A DNA stretch of 18,971 nt, from the NCBI GenBank assembly GCA_037447335.1, contig JBBIGV010000070.1:1-18971 (forward strand), given 5' to 3'. A program made the position numbers and the translations under genes. Below are positions 1-7,909 of this stretch, piece after piece. The stretch's first letter is position 1; every line of letters starts with the position of its first letter. The stretch is from JBBIGV01 sp037447335. GTDB lineage: Bacteria > Bacteroidota > Ignavibacteria > Ignavibacteriales > Ignavibacteriaceae. Under the pieces are notes generated by a model. That model had not been told where the DNA came from, ran no database searches, and saw only the letters and a list, made by a program, of their open reading frames with translations.

Positions 1-1
1 C

Positions 2-70
2 ATACACACTCGCTGTAAAAAATCAGGAATCTTACTCGCTTTATTATTATTTTTGGCAGTCAAATTTTAA
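2..70 (+). CDS. Possible 3' end of an upstream gene (partial)
   Basis: A frame open from the window edge to a TAA at 68-70 encodes about 22 residues with a hydrophobic stretch (GILLALLLFLAV) and a short polar end. This would fit the tail of a membrane protein. In several bacterial lineages a site-2 (M50) protease gene lies just before trpS-scpA-scpB, so such a tail is plausible here, but that is inference. A second frame (3-74) is also open, and so short an open stretch in AT-rich DNA can arise by chance. The call is weak. Confidence 0.25.
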   Translation: MHTRCKKSGILLALLLFLAVKF

Positions 71-85
71 TTAGAATATCTTTTC

Positions 86-1066
86 ATGCAAAAAAAACGA
101 ATATTGAGCGGAATGAGACCGACCGGTAAACTTCACATCGGGCATTATATTGGCGCGCTGGAAAACTGGGTCAGGCTTCAGAATGAATTTCAGAATTATC
201 ATCTTATTGCAGATTATCATGTTTTAACTACGGATTTGAATACCGATGAGATATACCAGAACACAATTGAAATGCTTATTGACTGGCTTGCTGCCGGACT
301 TGATCCGGTTAAAAGTCCGATGTTCCGTCAATCAAAAATAAAAGAGCATACAGAACTTCATCTTATTTTTAGTATGCTAATTACCGTTAACCGTCTTGAA
401 CGAAATCCAACTCTTAAAGATCAGGTGCGTGATCTGAATATTGATAATGTAATTTATGGTCATCTTGGTTATCCCGTTTTGCAGGCAGCGGACATTCTGT
501 TATATAAAGGTAATGCGGTTCCTGTTGGCGAGGATCAGGTGCCTCACATAGAAATTTCACGTGAGATTGCAAGAAGATTTAATAATCAATATGGCGCGGT
601 TTTTCCCGAACCGGAACCATTGCTAACGAACTTTGCAAGAGTTCCGGGTCTGGATGGAAATGCGAAGATGAGTAAATCACTTGGCAATACAATTTTAATT
701 TCAGATGATCCGAATACTGTAAAAGTAAAACTTAAAAAAGCAGTTACCGATCCTAACAAAATAAGGAAAGGTGATCCCGGCAATCCGGATATTTGTCTTG
801 TATTTTCCTATCATAAAAAATTTAATCCCGGTGAAATCCCTGAAATAGATGCCGGCTGCCGTTCGGGTCAGTTAGGATGTTTTGATTGCAAAATGAATTG
901 TGCTGCTAAAATATCTGCTATGCTTCAACCGGTTCTTGAAAAACGAAAATACTATGAAGCGCACACCGATGAAGTGCTCGATATTCTTCTTGACGGCGAA
1001 AAGAGAGCTAAAGAGGTTGCTGCTGCTACAATGAATGAAGTTCGTGAAAAAATGAAGTTTGGTTGA
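86..1066 (+). CDS. trpS: Tryptophan--tRNA ligase (TrpRS), with Fe-S-type cysteine motif
   Basis: Cytoplasmic class I aminoacyl-tRNA synthetase that charges tRNA-Trp with tryptophan using ATP. The 326-residue length is typical of bacterial TrpRS. The HIGH signature is at residues 17-20, preceded by SGMRPTGKL, and KMSKS is at 194-198. The QAADILLY and GEDQVPHIE segments of the active site are also present. Near the C-terminal third, Cys237, 258, 265 and 268 form C-x20-C-x6-C-x2-C, with a further Cys272. This closely resembles the [4Fe-4S] motif described for Thermotoga maritima TrpRS (C-x22-C-x6-C-x2-C) and is absent from most TrpRS. No clear Shine-Dalgarno sequence precedes the ATG at 86. The stop overlaps the scpA start by one base (TGATG), so the two are probably translationally coupled. 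The identity is secure; cluster binding is inferred. Confidence 0.97.
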   Translation: MQKKRILSGMRPTGKLHIGHYIGALENWVRLQNEFQNYHLIADYHVLTTDLNTDEIYQNTIEMLIDWLAAGLDPVKSPMFRQSKIKEHTELHLIFSMLITVNRLERNPTLKDQVRDLNIDNVIYGHLGYPVLQAADILLYKGNAVPVGEDQVPHIEISREIARRFNNQYGAVFPEPEPLLTNFARVPGLDGNAKMSKSLGNTILISDDPNTVKVKLKKAVTDPNKIRKGDPGNPDICLVFSYHKKFNPGEIPEIDAGCRSGQLGCFDCKMNCAAKISAMLQPVLEKRKYYEAHTDEVLDILLDGEKRAKEVAAATMNEVREKMKFG

Positions 1067-1794
1067 TGTATAAAATTAAATTAGACCACTTTGAAGGACC
1101 GCTCGATCTGCTTCTCTTCTTTATTAAGAGAGATGAGTTGAACATTTATGATATTCCAATATCGAAAATTACAAAGGAGTTTCTTGAGTATGTGAATCTT
1201 ATCAAAATGCTGGATATTGAAGTTGCAGGCGATTTTATTCTGATGGCATCAACCTTAATGCACATAAAAGTAAGAATGCTTCTGCCGCGCCAACTTGATG
1301 AACAGGGCGAAGAAATAGATCCGCGTGCAGAGCTTGTTCAGGCGCTCCTCGAATACAAGCGATACAAAGAAATGTCGGAAGAATTATCTTTTTTTGAAGC
1401 AAATCAGAGGCGGATCAGTTTCCGCGGTAATTATGATCTTGATGTTAAGGAAGCACCGCCCGAATTTGATGTGTTGTTAAAGAATGTATCTATATATGAT
1501 CTTGCTAAAGCATTTAAAAAAGTAATTGAAGGTCTTAAACCGGCACCGGTTCACGAAATCCGGAAAATTTCTGTTTCAATTGATGACCAGATCAATTTTA
1601 TTATGAACAGTATGGATGATAATAATGAAATACATTTTCTCAGTCTTATTCATGGAATGAAAGAAAAAATAAGAATTGTCATAACTTTTATCGCACTGCT
1701 TGAACTTGTCAAAATTTCCAGAATAGGAATAAAAGAATCAGCCAACTATAATGATTTTGTAATTTATAAACTGAACAATGGACGCAATTTATAA
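1066..1794 (+). CDS. scpA: Segregation and condensation protein A (kleisin)
   Basis: Kleisin subunit of the SMC-ScpAB condensin, which bridges the SMC heads and helps compact and segregate the chromosome. The 242 residues start with the characteristic F-E-G-P-L-D-L-L-L segment, followed by the DIPISKITKEFLEY helix and the MASTLMHIKVRMLLP segment. The C-terminal winged helix (about 165-240) carries the F-I-A-L-L-E-L-V-K motif typical of ScpA. I chose the ATG at 1066, overlapping the trpS stop as TGATG. A TTG one codon upstream (1063) is in frame but gives an unneeded extra Met. The 3' end overlaps scpB by 17 bases, consistent with coupled production of complex partners. Confidence 0.95.
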   Translation: MYKIKLDHFEGPLDLLLFFIKRDELNIYDIPISKITKEFLEYVNLIKMLDIEVAGDFILMASTLMHIKVRMLLPRQLDEQGEEIDPRAELVQALLEYKRYKEMSEELSFFEANQRRISFRGNYDLDVKEAPPEFDVLLKNVSIYDLAKAFKKVIEGLKPAPVHEIRKISVSIDDQINFIMNSMDDNNEIHFLSLIHGMKEKIRIVITFIALLELVKISRIGIKESANYNDFVIYKLNNGRNL

Positions 1795-2431
1795 AACAAT
1801 AATAGAATCTCTCATATTTTCATCCGATGAGGCACTCTCTCCTTCGGAAATTATAAGGGCTATCAAAGGGATTGACGGCGAAGATATTTCAATAACGCAG
1901 GATGATATTGAAAAGGTTGTTGATGAGCTGAATGCTTTCTATGCCGAATGCAGATTATCTTTTCAGATAAAAAGAATTGCGAACGGTTATCTGTTCGGAA
2001 CATTGCCCGACTATGCAAAATATATTGGGTTTCTTTCACTCGAAAAATCAAAAAGAAGACTAAGCCAGGCTGCGCTTGAAACGCTTTCGATAATAGCTTA
2101 CAAACAGCCGGTAACCAAACCTGAACTCGAAGCTATCAGAGGCGTTAATTCGGATTACATAATTAATACTTTGCTCGAAAAAAAATTAATCACTATAACC
2201 GGCAGAGCCGAAACAATCGGAAGACCACTGCTGTACGGAACAACCGATGAATTCCTTAAATACTTCGGACTTAACAAGCTTAGTGATCTTCCCAAACCCC
2301 GCGAAGTTGAGGAGATTATGAATGATGAAGATTTCCTCGAACAAAAGCGTAAGATCATGATGAATGCGATCGAAGAAATAATTGAAGATGAACAAACTAA
2401 TGTTAGCAGCGGGAATGAAAATAAGGATTAA
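1778..2431 (+). CDS. scpB: Segregation and condensation protein B
   Basis: Second non-SMC subunit of the bacterial condensin; it dimerises and binds ScpA to regulate the SMC ATPase cycle. The 217-residue protein has the two expected winged-helix domains. The family hallmark A-L-E-T-L-S-I-I-A-Y-K-Q-P-V-T is near residues 97-111, followed by the E-x-I-R-G-V-N-S-D and G-R-A-E-T-I-G-R-P-L-L-Y-G-T segments and a conserved F-L-K-Y-F-G-L end. A charged acidic tail rich in Glu, Asp and Asn follows. The ATG at 1778 lies inside scpA (17-base overlap) and the gene itself overlaps rluB by 17 bases. The scpA-scpB-rluB order is widespread in bacteria. Confidence 0.95.
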   Translation: MDAIYKTIIESLIFSSDEALSPSEIIRAIKGIDGEDISITQDDIEKVVDELNAFYAECRLSFQIKRIANGYLFGTLPDYAKYIGFLSLEKSKRRLSQAALETLSIIAYKQPVTKPELEAIRGVNSDYIINTLLEKKLITITGRAETIGRPLLYGTTDEFLKYFGLNKLSDLPKPREVEEIMNDEDFLEQKRKIMMNAIEEIIEDEQTNVSSGNENKD

Positions 2432-3119
2432 TAAATTTTTAGCAGACAGCGGAATTACTTCAAGAAGAAAAGCTGAAGAACTGATCCGGCAGGGAAGGGT
2501 AGAGGTTAATGAAAATGTTGTAGTTGATCTTTCATTTAAAATTAATCCTGAAAAAGATATTGTAAGTGTTGACGGGGAAAGAATGAAACCTAAAACGCAT
2601 ATCTATCTGCTGTTGAATAAACCTAAAGGTGTAATCACATCAACTTCAGATGAAAAAAAGAGACGAACGGTTACAGACCTGATCAATACCCGCGAAAAAA
2701 TATTTCCTGTCGGAAGATTGGATTATAATACTACCGGTATTTTGCTCTTAACAAATGATGGTGAATTCTGCAACCTTCTGACTCATCCAAAAAATAATGT
2801 CCCGAAAGAATATGAAGTAATGCTCGATAAGCCTCTTAAGCAGGAGGATGAACAAAAACTCCTTAAAGGTATTTATCCCGATGGTACAAAGGGAAAGTTC
2901 ATTTCTGTTGTCCGCTCAAAAAACAAATCGCGTATAATCACTGTTAAATCAGTAGAAGGTCGCAATCATTTTGTTAAAAAGATGTTTGGAGCATTAGGTT
3001 ACACGGTAATTTCTCTCAATCGCAAAAGTTTTGCTGGTTTAACTACAGATCTTCAGCCGGGTACATACCGAAAGTTAAGTTCAGAAGAAGTAACAGACCT
3101 TATAGAAAAATATGGCTAA
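2415..3119 (+). CDS. rluB: 23S rRNA pseudouridine synthase, RluB/E/F family
   Basis: Converts a uridine in rRNA to pseudouridine; linkage to scpAB suggests the RluB-type target in the 23S peptidyl-transferase region, though RluE or RluF activity cannot be excluded from sequence. An N-terminal S4 RNA-binding domain (about residues 1-60: INKFLADSG, SRRKAEELI, G-R-V-x-V-N) precedes the catalytic domain. The catalytic aspartate is Asp103 in G-R-L-D-Y-N-T-T-G-I-L-L-L-T-N-D-G. A K-P-K-G-V motif and the NHFVKKMFGALGY segment are also typical. I chose the ATG at 2415 because the protein then begins at the S4 domain. In-frame TTG (2382) and ATG (2400) codons upstream would add 11 or 5 non-homologous residues inside scpB. 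It overlaps dacB by 8 bases. Confidence 0.9.
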   Translation: MKIRINKFLADSGITSRRKAEELIRQGRVEVNENVVVDLSFKINPEKDIVSVDGERMKPKTHIYLLLNKPKGVITSTSDEKKRRTVTDLINTREKIFPVGRLDYNTTGILLLTNDGEFCNLLTHPKNNVPKEYEVMLDKPLKQEDEQKLLKGIYPDGTKGKFISVVRSKNKSRIITVKSVEGRNHFVKKMFGALGYTVISLNRKSFAGLTTDLQPGTYRKLSSEEVTDLIEKYG

Positions 3120-4617
3120 TAAAAAAACAATTTTATTCTTACTGATTCTTTGTTCTAATTTATCATTTTCGCAGGAAACCGTAACAGCGACAAAACAGGA
3201 TACTCTTCCTCCCGTTTCCTATTCAACAATCCCTGAGTTCTGGAATCAGATGGATGATATTTTTAATGATCCGAATTTTAGTAATGCACATTGGGGGGTA
3301 ATCATCCAATCACTTGAAACGACCGAATACTTTTACAAAAGAAACGAAGATAAACTTTTTGTGCCGGCATCAAATCTTAAATTGTTCACTACTGCGGCTT
3401 CACTTGTTTTGTTAGGAGCGGATTATCAATACACTACTGATATCTTTATCACAGGTAAGATTGATGGTTCCATCCTTGAGGGAGACCTTGTAATTGTCGG
3501 ATACGGAGATCCTACAATCTCCGGAAGATTTTATAATGGCGATATGTTTAAAGTTTTTAATGATTGGGCCGATTCGCTGATTGCACTCGGTATTGATGAA
3601 ATAAACGGAAACATCATTGGTGATGACAATAACTTCGATCCGGTCGGGTTAGGCGCTGGCTGGGCATGGAATTACGAACCATACTGGTATGCCGCTCCTT
3701 CAAGCGCTGTTTCTTTTAATGATAACTGTGTTGAGATAACTGTTTCGGCTGTTGACGGTGTAGCATTGTTGACTGTTCAACCTAATACCAAATACATCAG
3801 CATTATTAATAATGTAAATGTTGTGCCCGGTGATTCAGGCGTTGGTCTGGATATTTACCGCGAAAGAGGAACAAATGTAATCTCCGTTTTTGGCGCAATA
3901 AAAAACAATACTACCTCAGATAAATTATTCGCTACAGTTAATAATCCCACTCAGTTTTCTATGGTAGTTCTTAAGGAAGTTTTTGAAAAAAAAGGAATTG
4001 TTATTCGCGGTTTCCCGGTTGATATTGATGACCTTGCATATAATATTGATTTTTCGAACGTTGAAAAACTATTCTCACATCTTTCACCTCCTCTTAAAGA
4101 AATAATAAAAGTTATTAACAAGAACAGTCATAATTTTTATGCCGAACAGCTAATCAAAACAATAGGGCTTGAAAAAGAAGGATACGGCTCTGTTGAAAAC
4201 GGTGTAAAAGCTTTACAGGAAGTCCACAGAGAGATGGGAATAAATCCCGAAAGTATGATAATTGCCGATGGCAGCGGCTTATCTCATATTAATCTTGTAA
4301 CTCCAAAACAAATTTTAACTGTATTACACTATATGTCCAGGAATAATAACTATCTGCCCTTCATTAACTCACTCCCGATAGCCGGTGTTGATGGAACGCT
4401 CCACAGCAGGATGAAAAACACAAAAGCAGCCAATAAAGTGCGGGCTAAAACAGGTTATCTTGCTAATGTAAGAAGCCTTTCAGGCTATGCCTATACCGCC
4501 GATAATGAACCAATTGCTTTTTCTATAATTGTAAATAATTTTAATGTGCCGGTAAAGCTTGCAGAAAATATTCAGGACCTGGTTTGCTTACGGCTTGCAA
4601 ACTTCAGAAGAAAATAA
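3112..4617 (+). CDS. dacB: D-alanyl-D-alanine carboxypeptidase/endopeptidase, PBP4 type (peptidase S13)
   Basis: Periplasmic low-molecular-mass penicillin-binding protein (class C) that removes the terminal D-Ala from muropeptides and can hydrolyse peptide cross-links. An N-terminal signal peptide is visible (M-A-N-K-K, a hydrophobic run, then S-F-S-Q near residue 21). The three active-site motifs are intact and in order: Ser87-x-x-Lys90 (PASNLK), Ser339-His-Asn341 and Lys446-Thr-Gly448. The long insertion between the first two motifs and the total of 501 residues match the S13/PBP4 family. The A-D-G-S-G-L-S motif before the KTG box is also characteristic. The ATG at 3112 overlaps the end of rluB by 8 bases. 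The gene ends 13 bases before the lysS start. Confidence 0.95.
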   Translation: MANKKTILFLLILCSNLSFSQETVTATKQDTLPPVSYSTIPEFWNQMDDIFNDPNFSNAHWGVIIQSLETTEYFYKRNEDKLFVPASNLKLFTTAASLVLLGADYQYTTDIFITGKIDGSILEGDLVIVGYGDPTISGRFYNGDMFKVFNDWADSLIALGIDEINGNIIGDDNNFDPVGLGAGWAWNYEPYWYAAPSSAVSFNDNCVEITVSAVDGVALLTVQPNTKYISIINNVNVVPGDSGVGLDIYRERGTNVISVFGAIKNNTTSDKLFATVNNPTQFSMVVLKEVFEKKGIVIRGFPVDIDDLAYNIDFSNVEKLFSHLSPPLKEIIKVINKNSHNFYAEQLIKTIGLEKEGYGSVENGVKALQEVHREMGINPESMIIADGSGLSHINLVTPKQILTVLHYMSRNNNYLPFINSLPIAGVDGTLHSRMKNTKAANKVRAKTGYLANVRSLSGYAYTADNEPIAFSIIVNNFNVPVKLAENIQDLVCLRLANFRRK

Positions 4618-4620
4618 CCC

Positions 4621-4625
4621 GGAGG
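4621..4625 (+). promoter_or_regulatory. Shine-Dalgarno sequence of lysS
   Basis: A perfect GGAGG lies five bases before a TTG at 4631-4633, in the 13-base gap between the dacB stop and lysS. It decides the lysS start. The reading frame stays open back to 4559 within dacB, but that upstream part has no ribosome binding site and no family similarity. Confidence 0.8.
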
Positions 4626-4630
4626 ATAAA

Positions 4631-6139
4631 TTGGAAGAAAATTTCCAGCAGGATATTAACGTACTTATAAAAAGACGATATGAAGAACTTGAGGAATTAA
4701 AGAGCAAAGGTATTGAACCTTTTGCATATTCTTATGAAGTAAATTCAGATTCGGAAGACATAAAAAATAATTTTAATGAAAATGAAAAACGCGATGTTAA
4801 AATTTCCGGAAGAATTATGGCAATCAGAGGGATGGGTAAAGCATCTTTCGCACATATTATGGATAGCAAGGGAAGAATTCAGATATACCTGAAGAAAGAC
4901 GAACTCGGCGAGATTTATGATGCATTCAGACTTCTGGATATAGGCGATATTATTGGTGTTGATGGATTTGTATTCAAAACAAAAACCGGCGAGATTTCTG
5001 TCCACGCAAAATCGTTTCAACTGCTCGCTAAATCTCTTAAACCTCTTCCAATTGCAAAAGAAGCTGTTGATGAGGAAGGCAATAAAATCATTTATGATCA
5101 GTTTGCTGATAAAGAACTTCGCTACAGGCAAAGATATGTTGACCTGATTGTAAATCCGCACGTGCGTGAAGTGTTCGTTAAACGCAGCAGAATTATAACT
5201 TCAATGAGGAACTTTCTCGATAAGCACGGTTATCTTGAAGTTGAAACCCCGATACTTCAGCCGCTGTATGGAGGCGCTGCTGCACGTCCGTTTAAAACTT
5301 ACCACAATACGCTCGATACTACACTCTACCTTAGAATAGCAGATGAATTATATCTGAAAAGATTAATCGTTGGCGGTTTCAACGGCGTCTACGAAATTTC
5401 CAAAGATTTCAGAAATGAAGGAATGGACAGAACTCATAATCCGGAATTCACTATGATGGAGTTGTATGTTCCGTATAGAGATTATGAATGGATGATGGAG
5501 TTTGTTGAGAAGATGATCAATTCGATTTGTAAGGATGTATTTAATATTTTAGAGTTTGAGTATGAAGGGCATAAAATTAATTTTTCTCCTCCATGGAAAC
5601 GTATTTCAATGGTTGATGCAATCAAAGAAAAAACCGGTATTGATATTACTGCCGCTTCACTGGATGAACTTAAATCTTCGGCAAAAAATCATGGTGTTGA
5701 TATAAAAGAAATTGAATCCCGTGCCAAACTGATGGATGAAATATTTAGCGTTACGGTTCAGCCTGAGCTCGTGCAGCCAACCTTTGTGATTGATTATCCG
5801 GTTGAACTATCACCGCTTGCAAAAAAACACCGCTCTAAGCCAGGCGTTGTTGAAAGATTTGAAGGTTACGTTGCAGGCAGAGAAATTTGCAATGCATTCA
5901 GCGAACTTAATGATCCGATTGATCAGCGCGAAAGATTTGAACAGCAGGTTAAGATGCGTGAAGCCGGTGACGAAGAAGCCCACCAGGTTGATGAAGATTT
6001 TATTCGTGCGCTTGAGTATGGAATGCCGCCAACCGCAGGTCTGGGAGTTGGAATCGACAGGCTGGTTATGCTGCTTACAAATCAGTCTTCAATAAGGGAT
6101 GTAATATTTTTCCCGCAAATGAAGCCGGAAGTGAAGTGA
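4631..6139 (+). CDS. lysS: Lysine--tRNA ligase, class II (LysRS)
   Basis: Cytoplasmic class II synthetase that attaches lysine to tRNA-Lys. The 502 residues carry an N-terminal OB-fold anticodon-binding domain (about 50-150, with GRIMAIRGMGKASFAHIMD) and the class II catalytic domain. Motif 2 contains Phe260-Arg-Asn-Glu263 followed by G-M-D-R-T-H-N-P-E-F. Motif 3 is G-L-G-V-G-I-D-R at 470-477, and the conserved end F-F-P-Q-M-K-P is present. The start is a TTG preceded at ideal distance by GGAGG. No ATG near the expected N-terminus fits, so a non-ATG start is well supported. It is the last gene before the 73-base gap at 6140-6212, and probably the 3' end of the first transcription block. Confidence 0.96.
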   Translation: MEENFQQDINVLIKRRYEELEELKSKGIEPFAYSYEVNSDSEDIKNNFNENEKRDVKISGRIMAIRGMGKASFAHIMDSKGRIQIYLKKDELGEIYDAFRLLDIGDIIGVDGFVFKTKTGEISVHAKSFQLLAKSLKPLPIAKEAVDEEGNKIIYDQFADKELRYRQRYVDLIVNPHVREVFVKRSRIITSMRNFLDKHGYLEVETPILQPLYGGAAARPFKTYHNTLDTTLYLRIADELYLKRLIVGGFNGVYEISKDFRNEGMDRTHNPEFTMMELYVPYRDYEWMMEFVEKMINSICKDVFNILEFEYEGHKINFSPPWKRISMVDAIKEKTGIDITAASLDELKSSAKNHGVDIKEIESRAKLMDEIFSVTVQPELVQPTFVIDYPVELSPLAKKHRSKPGVVERFEGYVAGREICNAFSELNDPIDQRERFEQQVKMREAGDEEAHQVDEDFIRALEYGMPPTAGLGVGIDRLVMLLTNQSSIRDVIFFPQMKPEVK

Positions 6140-6169
6140 TAAGTAACTTTAAAATTGACTGTTATTATG

Positions 6170-6197
6170 TTGCATCAATCAATAGCTTTCCTATAAG
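6170..6197 (+). promoter_or_regulatory. Possible sigma70-like promoter before the envelope block
   Basis: The only intergenic gap over 25 bases between complete genes (6140-6212) contains TTGCAT at 6170-6175 and TATAAG at 6192-6197 with a 16-base spacer. The -10 box is a good match and the -35 box only partial. A better -35-like TTGACT at 6155-6160 has no -10 box at proper distance. Transcription from here would begin close to the ATG at 6213, giving a very short leader. Such matches are common by chance in AT-rich DNA. Confidence 0.25.
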
Positions 6198-6212
6198 TAA
6201 AAATAAAAGCTG

Positions 6213-7169
6213 ATGAATAGTCTGAATATAGCGCTTATTATATTTCTTAATGTTTTCTCTCAGTTCATCATAGCACAAACGAATAAAAATGTTGATTCGC
6301 TCATTGCTCCTGCTTTGATTCATGAACAGCCGATAACTGAAAGAATACCCCTATTACTAAGTGTGAGAAACACTGATTTACTGAATAATGACCCGCTCAA
6401 AATGGAATTAAACTATCCTGTACTTGGCGCAGTTGGCGGAGTATTTTTAGGAGGTGGCATCACAGTTCACATTTACCAGAGAAATGCATGGTGGAGTGAT
6501 AACCGGAGAAGTTTTCATATACAGCACGATTGGGAGTATGCTCTTTGGGCAGACAAAATCGGTCACATTTATGCTGGCGCTCTGCTATCTCATTTATTTT
6601 CTGCCGGCCTTGAAGCCGGTAATCTTGATTACGAGCGCTCTGCAATTTACGGAAGTGCATTAGCCCTTGCATTTCATACTTATGTTGAAATTGAAGATGG
6701 TTTTGGTGAAGAGTGGGGGTTTAGTCCCGGCGATGCAATTGCCAATTTATTAGGAGCAGGATTTGCATTAGCACAATACTATTATCCTTCATTAAAAAAT
6801 ATTCAACCCCGGTTCAGCTATGTACCATCTCAAAAGATGAGGGACGGAACTCACCAAGGAAATGGCATTGATGATTATGAAGGGCAGATATATTGGTTCA
6901 GCTTTCGTATGAAAAATATTTTGCCGGAAGGAATTGCTAAATACTGGCCATCATTCCTGATGCTATCTGCCGGAATGGGAGTTCGTGATCTTGATGGTTC
7001 AGGTGGAGGGAAACAGGAATTCTATATTGGTCTGGACTTTGACGCTGAAGTAATCCCATTGTATGGTAAGTTCTGGCAGTTTGTTAAGAATACACTTAAC
7101 TATTTTCATTTTCCTATGCCGGGTATAAGAATCACTCCCGATGCAGCATTTTTTGTCTTTCTGTTTTGA
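6213..7169 (+). CDS. DUF2279 family envelope protein (YfiM-like)
   Basis: The function is unknown; the family is predicted to be periplasmic or membrane-associated. The 318-residue protein begins with a signal peptide or membrane anchor (hydrophobic to about residue 21, ending in Ile-Ala-Gln). A glycine-rich hydrophobic segment (VLGAVGGVFLGGG) lies near 70-82. DUF2279 hallmarks follow: Trp112-Ala-Asp-Lys-Ile-Gly-His118, and a second block from Glu159 with E-I-E-D-G-F and W-G-F-S-P-G-D ending at Asp174. The C-terminal 120 residues look like extracytoplasmic strands and end in Phe. It opens the envelope block after a 73-base gap and ends 10 bases before the glycosyltransferase start I prefer, so a role in surface assembly is suggested by context only. 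Confidence 0.8.
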   Translation: MNSLNIALIIFLNVFSQFIIAQTNKNVDSLIAPALIHEQPITERIPLLLSVRNTDLLNNDPLKMELNYPVLGAVGGVFLGGGITVHIYQRNAWWSDNRRSFHIQHDWEYALWADKIGHIYAGALLSHLFSAGLEAGNLDYERSAIYGSALALAFHTYVEIEDGFGEEWGFSPGDAIANLLGAGFALAQYYYPSLKNIQPRFSYVPSQKMRDGTHQGNGIDDYEGQIYWFSFRMKNILPEGIAKYWPSFLMLSAGMGVRDLDGSGGGKQEFYIGLDFDAEVIPLYGKFWQFVKNTLNYFHFPMPGIRITPDAAFFVFLF

Positions 7170-7179
7170 TGGTAACAAT

Positions 7180-7908
7180 TTGAATTACAGCATTATAATT
7201 CCTGTTTTAAATGAAGAGAAGCTGCTTCCGGATCTGCTAAAGCAATTATCGGATAGTTCACTGAAAAATAAATATCAATATGAAATTATTATATCTGATG
7301 GGGGAAGTACTGATGCAACTATTCCAATTGCAATTAAACTTGCCGATAAAATTATTTCACACACCTTGCCCGAAAATCAAAACATTGCCATGGGCAGGAA
7401 CAGAGGAGCGGAACAAGCTTCTGCCGATATACTTATTTTTCTTAATGGAGATGTCAGGCTGAAAGATCCGGATGAGTTTTTTTTATTTGTTGAAAATTAT
7501 TTTAAAAACAGCAGCTATCTCGCCATGACCTGCTGTGTAAGAGTTTTTCCTGAGGAAGAAACAATTTCCGACAGACTTTTTCACCTTGGATATAATTCGT
7601 ACTTTCGTTTGTTAAATAATGCAGGTATTGGAATGGGAAGAGGCGAGTGCCAGATTATCCGCAAATCAGTTTTTAATCAGGTTAGAGGCTACAATGAAAC
7701 CTTAGCTGCAGGTGAAGATTTTGATCTGTTCAGAAGGATCCGAAAGCTTGGTAAAACTTTATTTACAAAAGAATTGTTTATTTTCGAATCACCCCGTCGC
7801 TTCAGAAAGTTGGGTTACTTAAGCGTAACTTTGAACTGGGTTAAGAATAGTTTTTCAGTTTTTCTAAAAAATAAATCTATTTCAAAAGAGTGGGAAGCTG
7901 TCAGATAA
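7180..7908 (+). CDS. Family 2 glycosyltransferase (GT-A fold)
   Basis: Probable inverting sugar transferase using a nucleotide-activated donor; donor and acceptor cannot be named. The protein opens with the GT2 signature S-I-I-I-P-V-L-N-E-E, then S-D-G-G-S-T-D-A around Asp40-Asp45, and an N-G-D (89-91) at the position of the metal-binding DxD-like motif. The G-E-D-F-D-L-F-R-R-I segment carries the likely catalytic acidic residues. The C-terminal S-P-R-R-F-R-K-L-G-Y-L followed by a hydrophobic stretch is seen in some small soluble GT2 enzymes. I prefer the TTG at 7180, which places the start just before the fold. The ATG at 7141 would add 13 residues read from the overlapping end of the DUF2279 gene. 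Neither start has a good Shine-Dalgarno. One base separates it from the Wzi-like gene, implying a shared role in surface glycans. Confidence 0.88.
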   Translation: MNYSIIIPVLNEEKLLPDLLKQLSDSSLKNKYQYEIIISDGGSTDATIPIAIKLADKIISHTLPENQNIAMGRNRGAEQASADILIFLNGDVRLKDPDEFFLFVENYFKNSSYLAMTCCVRVFPEEETISDRLFHLGYNSYFRLLNNAGIGMGRGECQIIRKSVFNQVRGYNETLAAGEDFDLFRRIRKLGKTLFTKELFIFESPRRFRKLGYLSVTLNWVKNSFSVFLKNKSISKEWEAVR

Positions 7909-7909
7909 A

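Noticed and set aside
1..85. A leader or T-box-like attenuator before trpS
   Set aside because: The available 85 bases show no conserved T-box element, terminator hairpin or Trp-codon leader; the stretch is too short and may include the end of another gene.
2382..2414. An N-terminal extension of RluB from a TTG within scpB
   Set aside because: The added residues have no counterpart before the S4 domain; the ATG at 2415 gives the usual family start.
3112..4617. The SxxK/SxN/KTG protein as a beta-lactamase
   Set aside because: The 501-residue length and the large insertion between the first two motifs fit S13/PBP4, not a beta-lactamase.
4745..5161. A 138-codon open frame on the minus strand inside lysS
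   Set aside because: It lies wholly opposite the conserved LysRS gene, has no family pattern or ribosome binding site that I can see, and is best explained as a shadow of the coding strand.
6140..6212. A Rho-independent terminator after lysS
   Set aside because: No GC-rich stem followed by a T run is present; the only inverted repeat is six base pairs and AT-rich.
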